DNA of 64,000 bases from an uncultured Oscillospiraceae bacterium (GTDB lineage Bacteria > Bacillota > Clostridia > Oscillospirales > Oscillospiraceae): assembly GCA_934589225.1 (NCBI GenBank), contig CAKTNS010000001.1:277030-341029 (forward strand), read 5' to 3'. Within the stretch, counting starts at the first letter, position 1; every line of letters begins with the position of its first letter. A program made the translations under genes and the position numbers. Under the pieces are notes generated by a model, which saw nothing but the letters and a program-made list of their open reading frames with translations, searched no databases and was not told the origin of the DNA. Below are positions 41,231 to 50,051 of this stretch, piece after piece.

Positions 41231-41857
41231 TTACTCTATAGGAAAGGCTCTGTATTCCGTGCCCAGCTCCATGGCCTCCACCCCGCCGCAGGTCATGTCC
41301 TGCAAGTGGGTCAAAAAGTCCTGGGTCCGGGCTTCGGGAAACAAAAGCTCCAAATCAATTTCCGCACCGAACTCCGTTTTGCGGATGATGCCCTCATATT
41401 CCTCCACCGCCAGCTTGACCCGCTCGTAGAAGGGATAAGGGCAGGGCAGATACAGCACCGTCCACACCCGCTTCATGGACTTGCCCGCCGCATCCACGGC
41501 GATTTTTGCCCCCTTGGTATAAGCTCGCACCAGGCCACCGGCCCCCAGAAGGATGCCGCCAAAGTACCGGGTCACCACGCAGACCACGTTAAAAAGGCCT
41601 TCCCGCTGGAGCACTTGCAGCATGGGCATTCCGGCGGTGCCTCCCGGCTCTCCGTCATCGGAAAACCGGACGGCCCCGTCCCGCAGAATGTAGGCCCAGC
41701 AATTGTGGGTGGCATCGTAATGCTTCTTTTTCATCTCCTGGATTTTTTCCAGGGCTTCTTCCTCGGTTTCTACCGGCCAAAGACGGCCAACGAACCGGGA
41801 TTTCTTTTCCGTAAATTCGTCTTCTCCAAAGCCGGTGGGGACCATATATTCTTCCAC
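41231..41857 (-). CDS. YigZ/IMPACT family protein
   Basis: A 208-residue protein of the YigZ/IMPACT family. Typical segments are KKSRFVGRLWPVETEEEALE, HNCWAYILRDGAVRFSDDGEPGGTAGMPMLQVLQREGLFNVVCVVTRYFGGILLGAGGLVRAYT, which is the family core. The eukaryotic homologue IMPACT binds GCN1; the bacterial role is not settled. It starts with GTG behind AAGGAGATTTGAGCC, 3 bp after the hflX stop, and ends 20 bp before dGTPase. Confidence 0.92.
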   Translation of the reverse strand: MEEYMVPTGFGEDEFTEKKSRFVGRLWPVETEEEALEKIQEMKKKHYDATHNCWAYILRDGAVRFSDDGEPGGTAGMPMLQVLQREGLFNVVCVVTRYFGGILLGAGGLVRAYTKGAKIAVDAAGKSMKRVWTVLYLPCPYPFYERVKLAVEEYEGIIRKTEFGAEIDLELLFPEARTQDFLTHLQDMTCGGVEAMELGTEYRAFPIE

Positions 41858-41860
41858 GGC

Positions 41861-43126
41861 TCAAATCTCCTTTGTGACGTACTGTTGAAGCCGCCCATAG
41901 AAAATCTCATCCAGCACCGCTTCTACCTCGATGCCCTGGGCAGTATACTCCACACCATGGACCTTGGCCCCGCTGTGAAGGGCCTCCACCTGACCGCCCA
42001 TGGAATAAGGCAGACACAGAACCACATGGTGCAGGGTCTTTCCCAGGTTCTTTTCAATCAGTGCCAGAAGCTGCTCCATGCCCTGGCCCTTGGCGGCGGA
42101 AACGGCAATGACGTTTTCACCCGTCGGCAGCTCTTCCCGGCTTACCAGGTCCGCCTTGTTGTAGCAATAGATCACCGGGGTACCGGGCTTTGCCAGGGTG
42201 GCGGTGAGCTTTTCCACCACCTCCATGTGTGCCTGTCTGTTGGGGTCAGAGGCATCGATCACATGCAGCAGCAGGTCGGCGTATTGAAGCTCTTCCAGAG
42301 TTGCCCGGAAGGCATCTACCAGGTGGTGGGGAAGCTTTGCGATAAAGCCCACGGTGTCGGACAAAATCACATCCAGATTGTCCGAGACCTTCAGCTGCCG
42401 GGAGGTGGTATCCAGGGTGTCAAAGAGCCGGTTGTTGGCGGGGATGCCCGCGCCGGTCAGCTGATTGAGCAGGGTGGATTTTCCCGCATTGGTATAGCCC
42501 ACAATGGCCACCACCGGCACGGCGTTTTTCATGCGCCGCTCCCGCTGGACGCCCCGGACCTGACGGACCTGGCTCAGCTCCCCTTCCAGCCGGTTGATCC
42601 GTTCCCGGATGTGGCGGCGGTCGCTTTCCAGCTTGGTCTCACCGGGGCCCCGGGTGCCGATGCCGCCGCCCTGCCGGGAAAGGCTCCTGCCCATACCGGA
42701 GAGCCTGGGCAGCAGGTACTTATACTGGGCCAGCTCCACCTGTAAGCGGCCCTCCTTGGTTTTGGCCCGCTGGGCGAAAATATCCATAATAAGGGCGCTG
42801 CGGTCCAGCACCGGCAGGCCGATGATCTCCTCCAGGGCCCGGATATTTCCCGGGGAAAGCTCGTTGTCAAAAATCACCATGGTGGCTTCCGTGGCCTCTG
42901 CCAGCATCCGGACCTCCTGGGCCTTGCCCTCGCCTATAAAGCTGTGGGGGTCGGGATTGGGGCGGTTTTGGAGCATTTTCCCGGTGCAGAAGCCTCCGGC
43001 AGTTTCCAAAAGCGCCTCCAGCTCCTCCAGGGATTCCTCTGTGGCGGTTTGTTCCTTTGTAAAACAGGCCGCGTTCAGCCCCACCAGCACGGCCCGCTCC
43101 TGTTTGGTTTCCTGCAATTGTTCCAT
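41861..43126 (-). CDS. hflX: Ribosome-associated GTPase HflX
   Basis: A 421-residue GTPase. The N-terminal HflX domain runs to about residue 190 (DRSALIMDIFAQRAKTKEGRLQVELAQYKYLLPRL and GQGGGIGTRGPGETKLE-type loop, here RQGGGIGTRGPGETKLE). The G domain has GYTNAGKSTLLNQL (G1), DTLDTT (G2), SDTVGFI (G3) and YNKADL (G4). HflX splits or rescues stalled ribosomes under stress. The ATG follows GGAGGAAACAT. First gene of the co-directional block that ends with ispH-rpsA. Confidence 0.95.
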   Translation of the reverse strand: MEQLQETKQERAVLVGLNAACFTKEQTATEESLEELEALLETAGGFCTGKMLQNRPNPDPHSFIGEGKAQEVRMLAEATEATMVIFDNELSPGNIRALEEIIGLPVLDRSALIMDIFAQRAKTKEGRLQVELAQYKYLLPRLSGMGRSLSRQGGGIGTRGPGETKLESDRRHIRERINRLEGELSQVRQVRGVQRERRMKNAVPVVAIVGYTNAGKSTLLNQLTGAGIPANNRLFDTLDTTSRQLKVSDNLDVILSDTVGFIAKLPHHLVDAFRATLEELQYADLLLHVIDASDPNRQAHMEVVEKLTATLAKPGTPVIYCYNKADLVSREELPTGENVIAVSAAKGQGMEQLLALIEKNLGKTLHHVVLCLPYSMGGQVEALHSGAKVHGVEYTAQGIEVEAVLDEIFYGRLQQYVTKEI

Positions 43127-43193
43127 ATGTTTCCTCCACTGCCTCTTTTATAAAATTATACCACAGCCGCCGGGTCCGGGGCAACCAGAAAAT

Positions 43194-43226
43194 ACAAAAA
43201 ACCCGCACTACCAACGTAGTGCGGGT
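43194..43226 (-). terminator. Terminator of rpmE
   Basis: A perfect 11-bp stem ACCCGCACTAC/GTAGTGCGGGT with a 4-base loop, followed on the minus strand by TTTTTTG. It lies 12 bp after the rpmE stop codon. Confidence 0.92.
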
Positions 43227-43237
43227 AATTGGGTTTC

Positions 43238-43438
43238 TTACTTCAGGCCGAAACGCTTGTTGAAGCGATCAACACGTCCACCGGTGTCAACCAGCTTCTG
43301 CTTGCCGGTATAGAAAGGGTGGCACTTGGAGCAGATTTCAACACGAATGTCCTTCTTGGTAGAACCGGTCGTGATGACGTTACCACAGGCACAGCGAATG
43401 GTGGTCTGTTCGTAGTTAGGATGGATACCTTCCTTCAT
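43238..43438 (-). CDS. rpmE: Ribosomal protein L31, zinc-binding type
   Basis: A 66-residue L31. [43 protein letters not shown] and [10 protein letters not shown] match the family. CAC and CSKC supply the zinc ligands, so this is the C+ form, which is replaced by zinc-free paralogues when zinc is scarce. The ATG at 43438 follows GAGGTGAAAGAA; longer frames start inside the leader. The leader contains an AGGGCAT/ATGCCCT hairpin upstream of the ribosome site. It has its own promoter and terminator. Confidence 0.95.
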   Translation of the reverse strand: MKEGIHPNYEQTTIRCACGNVITTGSTKKDIRVEICSKCHPFYTGKQKLVDTGGRVDRFNKRFGLK

Positions 43439-43504
43439 TTCTTTCACCTCTTTCATATCAGTTAAAGGGCATAAATGCCCTAGCAATCCTCAAATCGCCT
43501 GAGT

Positions 43505-43533
43505 ATAATATCACAGGCATGAGAAAAATGCAA
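43505..43533 (-). promoter_or_regulatory. Promoter of rpmE
   Basis: TTGCAT (43528-43533) and TATTAT (43505-43510), minus strand, spacer 17 bp. Confidence 0.75.
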
Positions 43534-43570
43534 GTGTTTTTTTGAATTTATCGAAAAATATTTTTATCCA

Positions 43571-44794
43571 TTAAAAGGCCCAGTTGCCGTTGCGGAAAAT
43601 GGGCTTCACGGAGCCGTCGGCGCAGATGGCATCGATGTTCATGGTGTCGCAGCCGATCATGAAGTCCTCGTGGATCATGGAGTCGTTGATGCCCAGCTCC
43701 CGGCACTCCTCCAGAGACTTATTCTGGAAGTCCTCAATGGTATCCGGGAAGCCCATGCCCAGGGCCAGGTGGCAGGCGGCGTTTTCGTCAAACAGGGTGT
43801 TATAGAACAGCAGACCGCTTTCGGCAATGGGGCTGGCCTGGGGAACCAGGGCGCACTCCCCCAGATAGGCAGCGCCCTCGTCCATGGAGATCATGGACTT
43901 CAGCAGCTCCTCGCCGTTTTCCGCGTGAACTTCCACGGCCTTGCCTTCGGCAAAGCGGATGGAGAAGTTTTCGATCAGCTGGCCCCGGTAGCTCAGGGGT
44001 TTGGTGGCATAGACGATGCCCTCGGCCTGCCCCCGCTTGGGAGAGACGAAGCACTCCTCCGTGGGGATATTGGGGTTAAAGAAGATGCCGTCCCGGCTGG
44101 TTTCCCCGCCGCCGCAGAACCGGCCCTGGGGGATCATGCCAACGGTCAGGTCCGTGCCGTTATCGGCGGTGTAGTGGAGGGTGCGGATGTTCAGACCATT
44201 CAGGTACTCGCAGCGGCTCTGCAGGTCCCGGTCGTGGTCTTCCCAAGCCTTGATGGGGTCCTCCGTCACACGGGAGGCGGACAAAATGGCCTGCCACAGC
44301 TTTTCTACGGCGGTGCTGGTACGCTCACCGGGGAACACCTTTTTGGCCCAGGCATTTCCGGGCACTGCAGCGATGCACCACTGCTGGCGGTTTTCCAGCT
44401 GGTCCTGATAGGGCTTGACGATGGGATAGGACATCCGGCGGGCCTTGACCACCTTTTCCATGTTGATGCCCTTGAGACCGTCAGGGTCCTCGGAGATCAG
44501 ATGGATGCGGCAGGGCAGCACATCGACCTCATGTTGATATTTGGCCTTCTGCCACTCCTCCACGGTGCCCATGGTGGTCACGGAGCGGTAACGGGTGTGG
44601 ATTTTGGTCAGAGGCTGGTAATTCCACTCCACGGTGACCTTTTTGGCCTTGGCCTTATAGGCCTCCTCCACCACCATCTGTACAAATTCCGGCTGGTCCA
44701 GGTCCGCATAGACCAGCACTTCCTGGCCCTTGCGTACATTGACGCCGGTGCGAACGATCAAGCGGGCATACTCCCGCAGAACGGTTTTTTTCAT
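43571..44794 (-). CDS. M29-family aminopeptidase
   Basis: A 407-residue metallopeptidase. The N-terminal half (ARLIVRTGVNVRKGQEVLVYADLDQPEFVQMVVEEAYKAKAKKVTVEW) and the C-terminal half (IPTEECFVSPKRGQAEGIVYATKPLSYRGQLIENFSIRFAEGKAV, GECALVP, HLALGMG, IHEDFMIG) match thermophilic aminopeptidases of family M29, with the two glutamates and histidines that bind the metal pair. It releases N-terminal residues from peptides. The ATG at 44794 is ten bases after AAGGAG; an ATG three codons earlier is too close to it. It stands alone with its own promoter. Confidence 0.9.
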   Translation of the reverse strand: MKKTVLREYARLIVRTGVNVRKGQEVLVYADLDQPEFVQMVVEEAYKAKAKKVTVEWNYQPLTKIHTRYRSVTTMGTVEEWQKAKYQHEVDVLPCRIHLISEDPDGLKGINMEKVVKARRMSYPIVKPYQDQLENRQQWCIAAVPGNAWAKKVFPGERTSTAVEKLWQAILSASRVTEDPIKAWEDHDRDLQSRCEYLNGLNIRTLHYTADNGTDLTVGMIPQGRFCGGGETSRDGIFFNPNIPTEECFVSPKRGQAEGIVYATKPLSYRGQLIENFSIRFAEGKAVEVHAENGEELLKSMISMDEGAAYLGECALVPQASPIAESGLLFYNTLFDENAACHLALGMGFPDTIEDFQNKSLEECRELGINDSMIHEDFMIGCDTMNIDAICADGSVKPIFRNGNWAF

Positions 44795-44829
44795 AGGGGT
44801 CATTCTCCTTTTTTCGGAAAGATTGAGCT

Positions 44830-44893
44830 ATTATAGCAGATTTTTGTAAAAAGGTCAACGGATATTGCATTTTCTGTCATTTTCCTTTATAAT
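44830..44893. promoter_or_regulatory. Divergent promoters for aminopeptidase and methyltransferase genes
   Basis: Minus strand: TTGACC (44853-44858) and TATAAT (44830-44835), spacer 17 bp, for the aminopeptidase. Plus strand: TTGCAT (44865-44870) and TATAAT (44888-44893), spacer 17 bp, for the homocysteine methyltransferase-like gene. The -35 boxes are only 6 bp apart, so the two promoters may compete. Confidence 0.75.
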
Positions 44894-44923
44894 ATACGCA
44901 TCTTTGTGAATCGAGGTCCTCCT

Positions 44924-45808
44924 ATGCTGACAAAAGAAGAATTCAAGGCTCTGGTCTCTCAAGGCCCGGTGCTGCTGGACGGTGCCACCGGCTCCTATCT
45001 CCGGGCCAAGGGCATGCCCCGGAACTGCGCCACAGAGGAATGGGTGCTGCACAATCCGGAGGTGCTGGTGGAGCTTCAGCGGGGATACCTGGAAGCCGGT
45101 AGCCGCATCATCTATGCCCCAACCTTCCAGGCCCAGCCCATTGCTCTGTCCAAAATTGGCCTGGAAAAGCACACCGAAGCCATCAACGCCCAGCTTCTGG
45201 CCCTGAGCCGTTCCGCCGCTCCGGGCTGCCTCATTGCCGGAGATATGGCCACCCTGGCCGCCTTCTGTGACAGCTGGGACCCGGACAATTTTGACCTGCT
45301 GGTGGAAAACTACCGCCGCCAGATTCGGGGCCTGATCGACGGCGGCGCGGACCTGCTGGTGGGGGAAACCCTGCTCTATCCCCAGGAGGCGGAGGCCATT
45401 CTCACCGCCGCGGAGCTGGAAGGGGCTGGGGCCACCATGATCACCTACTCCATGCAGTCCGGGGGCTTCCTCTACAGCGGCCATGACGCGGGCCCGCTGA
45501 TGGAGCAGCTGGAGCAGTGGGGCGCCTGCGCCGTGGGCTTTAACTGCGTGGCCGCCGACGACATGACGGCCCATCTGGTAAGCAAGCTGCGGCGGCACAC
45601 CAGGCTTCCCCTGATCTCCAAGCCCAATGCCGGAAATCCCATTATTAATGAAGAGGGGCTGGCGGAATACAAGCTGGAGCCGGAGCCCTTTGCAAACATT
45701 CAGCTGGAGGCCTATCATAACGGCGCTGCCCTCCTAGGCGGCTGCTGCGGCACCACCCCCGGGCATATGAAGGCCCTGAAACGTCTTCTGGAGGACAACC
45801 ATGAATAA
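44924..45808 (+). CDS. Homocysteine S-methyltransferase family protein
   Basis: A 294-residue single TIM-barrel domain. VLLDGATGSYLRAKGMP opens the domain; GFNC and GGCCGTTP supply the zinc-binding cysteines (one plus two) that activate homocysteine. It lacks the cobalamin-binding and activation domains of MetH, so it may use another methyl donor or need partner proteins; a stand-alone MetH-N-like role is possible. The ATG at 44924 follows GAGGTCCTCCT; a GTG six codons earlier is less likely. It overlaps the following membrane-protein gene by 8 bp. Confidence 0.85.
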   Translation: MLTKEEFKALVSQGPVLLDGATGSYLRAKGMPRNCATEEWVLHNPEVLVELQRGYLEAGSRIIYAPTFQAQPIALSKIGLEKHTEAINAQLLALSRSAAPGCLIAGDMATLAAFCDSWDPDNFDLLVENYRRQIRGLIDGGADLLVGETLLYPQEAEAILTAAELEGAGATMITYSMQSGGFLYSGHDAGPLMEQLEQWGACAVGFNCVAADDMTAHLVSKLRRHTRLPLISKPNAGNPIINEEGLAEYKLEPEPFANIQLEAYHNGAALLGGCCGTTPGHMKALKRLLEDNHE

Positions 45809-47219
45809 AAATGTGCATTTCTATGTTCAGCCCAAAAGCGCCATTGTGGTGCTGATGACCCTGTGCCTGACCCTTTCCGCCCTGGGAAGAATCTACCTCT
45901 ACTGCTTTACGCCGGTTCCCGTTTACACCAGCGTGTGGCTGCAGCTGGTGCTGCCTGTGGCGGCCACGGTGCTCTATATGCTGACGGTGCTGCTGGACGG
46001 CCAGGAGCGGTTTTACAAAACCGCCATTCCAGTGTGGTTCTTTGCGCTGTTTTCCGCCGTCTGGGTCCGGCATAACCTGAACGGGCGGATGCTGATCGCC
46101 TTAAGCTGGATGGCCCTGTTTTTCTTCGGCTTCATCTATACCGACCTGACCTCCGGCATCCGGCTCCATCGGGCCTGGCTGCTGTTCCCTTTGATGCTGG
46201 CCCCCATGGCCACGGTGGTTTTTTACAACCGGCAGGCCATTTTCCTCCGGGACTGGAACGCCGTTGTGCTGCTGCTTCCCAACACGCTGCTGTTTTTAGG
46301 GTGTACGGCCCTGATTTTCGCCATTCGGGTCCATCCCGCCGGGGAATACCACCCCACCTGGGGCGACCGGGTAGACGGTCGGAGGATTCGTTCCCTGCCC
46401 CCGGTCAACTACATCATCCCCTACATCATGGTCAACCGCAACGGCTCCTCCAATCTTTTTGAGCAGGCCTTTGAAATCACCAATGTAGACCGCTATATCC
46501 GGCAAAAGCGCCGGGAGGGCCTGACAAATTTCGGCCTGACCCATGTGTTTCTCACGGCCTACTGCCGGGCCATTGCCAAATATCCCGGCATCAATCGGTT
46601 CATCGCCGGTCAGAAAATCTACTCCCGGGGCGAGGACATTCAATTCTCCATGACCATCAAAAAGGAAATGAGCACCGATGGAGCGGAAACGGAAATCAAG
46701 CTGCATCTCAGCCCCCGGGATACGGTTTACGATGTCTACAAAAAAATGAATGACGAAATTGCCAAGGCCAAAAGCGCCTCTTTGGATGCCGGAGTAGACA
46801 ACGCCGCCTACGCCCTGACCCTGGTTCCCGGCGTGTTCCTGAAATTCACCGTGTGGCTGCTGAAAACCCTGGATTATTTTGGGCTGCTGCCAAAGGCTCT
46901 TCTGGAGCTCAGCCCCTTCCACGGAAGTGTCTACTTTACCTCCATGGGTTCTCTGGGCATCCCCCCTGTCTATCACCATCTGTATGACTTCGGCAACCTT
47001 CCCGTATTCGGTGCCTTCGGCTGCAAGCGCAAGGAATTGGAAATACAGGAAGACGGCTCTGTGATCCAGAAAAAGTACGTAGACTTCCGCTTTACCATGG
47101 ACGAGCGCATTGTGGACGGCTTCTATTATGCCTCCTTCCTCAAATACCTCCGCCGCCTGATCCAGCACCCGGAGGTGCTGGACGAGGCACCCGCAGAGGT
47201 CGTAAAGGACGTAGAATAA
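45801..47219 (+). CDS. Membrane-anchored E2/CAT-like acyltransferase-fold protein, without lipoyl domain
   Basis: A 472-residue protein. Residues 1 to about 180 contain five or six hydrophobic segments. The C-terminal 280 residues resemble the catalytic domain of 2-oxoacid dehydrogenase E2 subunits and chloramphenicol acetyltransferase (VNYIIPYIMVNRNGSSNLFEQAFEITNVDRYIR; THVFLTAYCRAIAKYPGINRF; FHGSVYFTSMGSLGI; FTMDERIVDGFYYASFLKYL). The E2 signature DHRxxDG reads DERIVDG here, so the catalytic histidine is a glutamate. There is no lipoyl or E1-binding domain and no E1 or E3 gene nearby. Function is unknown; ligand binding or an altered acyl transfer is possible. It overlaps the genes on both sides. 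Confidence 0.75.
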   Translation: MNKNVHFYVQPKSAIVVLMTLCLTLSALGRIYLYCFTPVPVYTSVWLQLVLPVAATVLYMLTVLLDGQERFYKTAIPVWFFALFSAVWVRHNLNGRMLIALSWMALFFFGFIYTDLTSGIRLHRAWLLFPLMLAPMATVVFYNRQAIFLRDWNAVVLLLPNTLLFLGCTALIFAIRVHPAGEYHPTWGDRVDGRRIRSLPPVNYIIPYIMVNRNGSSNLFEQAFEITNVDRYIRQKRREGLTNFGLTHVFLTAYCRAIAKYPGINRFIAGQKIYSRGEDIQFSMTIKKEMSTDGAETEIKLHLSPRDTVYDVYKKMNDEIAKAKSASLDAGVDNAAYALTLVPGVFLKFTVWLLKTLDYFGLLPKALLELSPFHGSVYFTSMGSLGIPPVYHHLYDFGNLPVFGAFGCKRKELEIQEDGSVIQKKYVDFRFTMDERIVDGFYYASFLKYLRRLIQHPEVLDEAPAEVVKDVE

Positions 47220-48010
47220 TGAAAGACGCGATTTTAAATGCCCTTTCCCCGGATTATCCCTGGAAGGATTCCTTTTATTGGTTTGATTCCGTTGATTCCA
47301 CCAATACATACCTGAAAACCGCCGCCCGGCAGGATGCGCCCCATGGCACTGTAGCCGTGGCGGACTGCCAGACAGGCGGCAAGGGGCGGCTGGGCCGCAG
47401 CTTCCAGTCCCCTGGGGGTGTGGGGGTGTACTTGAGCATGCTGCTGCGCCCCCAGTGCCCCCCGGAAGAGCTGATGCACCTGACCTGCGCCGTAGGGACC
47501 GCCATGTGCGATGCCCTGGAGCAGGTTTCCGGACTCCGGCCCGGCATCAAATGGACCAACGACCTGGTCTACGGCCGCAAAAAGGCCGCGGGCATTCTCA
47601 CGGAACTGGGCATGAGCCCGGAAGGGCTTTACGCCGTAGTGGGCATCGGTGTCAACTGCTGCCAAGGCCCCCAGGACTTCCCCCAGGAACTCCGGGACCG
47701 GGCCACTTCCCTTACCATGGAGACCGGCCGCCCCATCGACCGGGCCCAGGTGGCCGCCGCCATGATGGATGCCCTTTACCGCATGGATGCGGGGCTGCTG
47801 ACCCAAAAGGAAGCCATGCTCCGGCGGTACAAGCAGGACTGCGTGACCCTGGGCAAGGAAATTTCCCTGGTTCGGGGAGAACAGATTTCCCACGGTCTGG
47901 CCCTGGACATCGGTGACAACGGCGATCTGATCGTTCGGTTCTCCGACGGCCATACAGAGGCCGTCAGCTCCGGGGAAGTCAGTGTCCGGGGGATGTATGG
48001 GTATGTGTAA
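47219..48010 (+). CDS. birA: Biotin-[acetyl-CoA-carboxylase] ligase
   Basis: A 263-residue biotin protein ligase without the N-terminal DNA-binding domain. DSVDSTNTYLKTAA, CQTGGKGRLGRSFQSPGGVGVYLSMLL (GRGRxG-type biotin-binding loop), IKWTNDLVYGRKKAAGILTEL and VVGIGVNC are the family motifs; a C-terminal SH3-like domain follows. It attaches biotin to carboxylases through biotinyl-AMP. Class I ligases such as this do not repress transcription. Its start overlaps the previous stop as TAATG. Confidence 0.93.
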   Translation: MKDAILNALSPDYPWKDSFYWFDSVDSTNTYLKTAARQDAPHGTVAVADCQTGGKGRLGRSFQSPGGVGVYLSMLLRPQCPPEELMHLTCAVGTAMCDALEQVSGLRPGIKWTNDLVYGRKKAAGILTELGMSPEGLYAVVGIGVNCCQGPQDFPQELRDRATSLTMETGRPIDRAQVAAAMMDALYRMDAGLLTQKEAMLRRYKQDCVTLGKEISLVRGEQISHGLALDIGDNGDLIVRFSDGHTEAVSSGEVSVRGMYGYV

Positions 48011-48742
48011 CCATCCATGGAGCCAGCCCCTCGCCGGGGCTGGATGGCGGCAGATTGCCGCCGCTACATCAACGTACCACGTTTTTCGTATTTTATTGGC
48101 GCAAAACGACGATAAAAACTTCAAATATACGGTAATACGAAACAATTGTATCGTAGGGGCGGCAACCTGCCGCCCGCCACGTTCCATATACAACCTGTTC
48201 GGTCGAACGGAACCACCCAATATACGGAACAAATGTAGCGGCGATGATTCATCGCCAAGTAACGTAACAAATATAACCCGTTCGGTTGAACGGAACCACC
48301 CTCCGACATGTCATCCCGACCGAGTGAAACGAGCGGAGGGATCTACTCAAGTTGCGGATTTTACCATGCGTAGGAAATTATTGTTACTTGGGAAGATTCC
48401 TCCACTCCGCTTCGCTACGGTCGGAATGACATACCAGGGGGTGGTTCCGGTCAACCGCACAAGTTGTATTCGCAACGTTGCATGGTGGTGCTCCGCGCAG
48501 CGAATCAAAATCTACTGATTGCCGGGGGCAATCACACCTTGATTTCATCGATGAATCATCGCCGCTACATTGCATGGTACCATTCACCCACACAGGTTGT
48601 ATTTGCCAAGTGGCGGGCGGCAGGTTGCCGCCCCTACATCTGGATACTATGTTTTTTGCATTTTACTAAACGCAATACGATGATATTTCTATAGAATTGT
48701 GCGTATTTGAAACAAATCCGTCGTATATACAGTGAATCGCAA
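48011..48742. other. Gene-free stretch filled with repeat modules
   Basis: About 730 bp between birA and pepT. The few open frames here are short, overlap repeats and have no ribosome site, so I call no gene. A hairpin CAGCCCC/GGGGCTG lies at about 48023-48042, just after birA, without a T-run. The rest is described as the repeat element. Confidence 0.8.
48046..48690. repeat. Modular inverted-repeat element, copy 1
   Basis: Module A (48153-48180) recurs exactly inverted at 48610-48637; its core is itself palindromic (GGGGCGGCAACCTGCCGCC). Module C (48235-48256, GGCGATGATTCATCGCC core) recurs inverted at 48549-48568. Module D (48307-48344, TGTCATCCCGACC...GGAGGGATC) recurs inverted at 48395-48432. 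Module B, about 30 bp ending GAACGGAACCAC, occurs at 48187-48216 and 48271-48300 and inverted at 48441-48470 and about 48577-48603. The order is mirrored around 48370-48397. Outside this, two diverged direct repeats of about 70 bp (48046-48115 and 48616-48687) bracket the element. Confidence 0.85.
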
Positions 48743-48788
48743 ACAAGGACATGGCATTTTTTGCGCCATGTCCTTGTTTTTATTTTGA
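48743..48788. terminator. Bidirectional terminator downstream of pepT
   Basis: A 12-bp stem ACAAGGACATGGC/GCCATGTCCTTGT with a run of T on the plus strand (GTTTTTATTTT) and of A on the other side. It lies just after the pepT stop codon (minus strand) and also stops plus-strand transcription from birA or the repeat region. Confidence 0.85.
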
Positions 48789-48790
48789 AA

Positions 48791-49996
48791 TTAAGCCATC
48801 CGCAGGATGTTTACCAGCATTTCCACGCACTGCTCCATATCCTCTGTGGGGATATACTCAAAGCGGCCGTGGTAGTTTTCGCCGCCGGTGCAGAGGTTGG
48901 GACAGGGCAGGCCCTCGTAGGAGAGTCTTGCGCCGTCTGTACCGCCGCGGACAGGGACTTCCCGAGGGGTCATGCCCGCCAGGGTCATGGCCCGCTTGGC
49001 CCGGTCCACGATTTCCATGCAGGGCTCGATTTTCTCCCGCATGTTGAAATAGCTGTCCCGAAGGGTCAGCTCCACAGTCCCCTCACCGTATTTCTGATTC
49101 AGGAAGGCGGCGACTGTGGCCATAACTTCCTTCTTCTGCCGGAATTTTGCCATATCATGGTCCCGGATGATATAGCGCAGGACGCTTTTTTCCACTTCCC
49201 CTTCCATATCCGTCAGGTGGATAAAGCCCTCGTAGCCCTGGGTATACTCCGGCTTCTGGGCCACAGGCAGCAGGCTCTGGAACTCCATGGCGATATACTG
49301 GGAGTTTACCATCTTGTCCTTGGCAGAGCCCGGGTGGATATTCAGGCCGTGGAAGGTAACTGTGGCTCCTGCGGCATTGAAGTTTTCGTATTCGATCTCC
49401 CCGACCGTGCCGCCGTCGGCAGTGTAGGCGTAATCCGCGGCAAAGCCCGCAACATCAAACCGGTCTGCACCGCTGCCGATCTCCTCGTCCGGGGTGAAGC
49501 CGATTTTTAAGGTGGCGTGTTTGCCGCCCTCCGTGAGAAGCCGCTGGGCGGCGGTCAGGATTTCCGCCACGCCGGCCTTGTCATCGGCACCCAGAAGGGT
49601 GGTGCCGTCGGTGACGATTAGGTGCTTGCCCCGGTTCTTTTGGAGGGACTCGTAGTCCTTTTCCCGAAGGTAGATGCCCTTCTCCGCATTGAGCAGCACA
49701 TCTCCCCCGTTGTATTCAACGACTCTGGCCCGGATGTTTTTACCGGAGGCATCCGGGGCCGTATCCATATGGGCAATGAGGCCAATGGTGGGCAGGCTCG
49801 GGTCTCCGGGCACCGTGCCGTATACGTAGCCGTTTTCGTCCATGTGGGCGTCTTTAATGCCCATGGCCTTCATTTCCTCTGCCAGTGCGGCCCCCAGAAC
49901 CTTCTGGCCGGGAGTGGAGGGGCAGGTTTCGGAAAATTCATCCGAGGTGGTTTCATAGCTTACATAGCGCAGAAAGCGCTCAACAACTGTTTCCAT
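48791..49996 (-). CDS. pepT: Peptidase T (tripeptide aminopeptidase)
   Basis: A 401-residue M20 metallopeptidase. LIAHMDTAPDASG carries the first zinc ligands, LLGADDKAGVAEIL the bridging aspartate, and FTPDEEIGSGADRFD the catalytic glutamate pair; RGGTDGARLSYEGLPCPNLCTGG and the histidine-rich HGRFEYIP end are typical of PepT. It frees the N-terminal residue from tripeptides. The ATG at 49996 follows AAAGGAGCACACC; the frame continues to 50023 without a ribosome site. Confidence 0.94.
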   Translation of the reverse strand: METVVERFLRYVSYETTSDEFSETCPSTPGQKVLGAALAEEMKAMGIKDAHMDENGYVYGTVPGDPSLPTIGLIAHMDTAPDASGKNIRARVVEYNGGDVLLNAEKGIYLREKDYESLQKNRGKHLIVTDGTTLLGADDKAGVAEILTAAQRLLTEGGKHATLKIGFTPDEEIGSGADRFDVAGFAADYAYTADGGTVGEIEYENFNAAGATVTFHGLNIHPGSAKDKMVNSQYIAMEFQSLLPVAQKPEYTQGYEGFIHLTDMEGEVEKSVLRYIIRDHDMAKFRQKKEVMATVAAFLNQKYGEGTVELTLRDSYFNMREKIEPCMEIVDRAKRAMTLAGMTPREVPVRGGTDGARLSYEGLPCPNLCTGGENYHGRFEYIPTEDMEQCVEMLVNILRMA

Positions 49997-50051
49997 GGTG
50001 TGCTCCTTTCCTTGGCAGGGCAAAAGGCGTTCCTTTTTACCTGCCCGGATT

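Noticed and set aside
44855..45718. A minus-strand frame of 287 codons opposite the homocysteine methyltransferase-like gene
   Set aside because: Shadow of a gene with intact zinc-binding motifs and its own promoter.
48046..48690. CRISPR array
   Set aside because: The repeats are inverted and of several kinds, with no regular direct repeat and spacer pattern, and no cas genes are near.
47982..48694. Small open frames in the birA-pepT gap
   Set aside because: They run through the repeat modules, overlap each other on both strands and have no ribosome sites.
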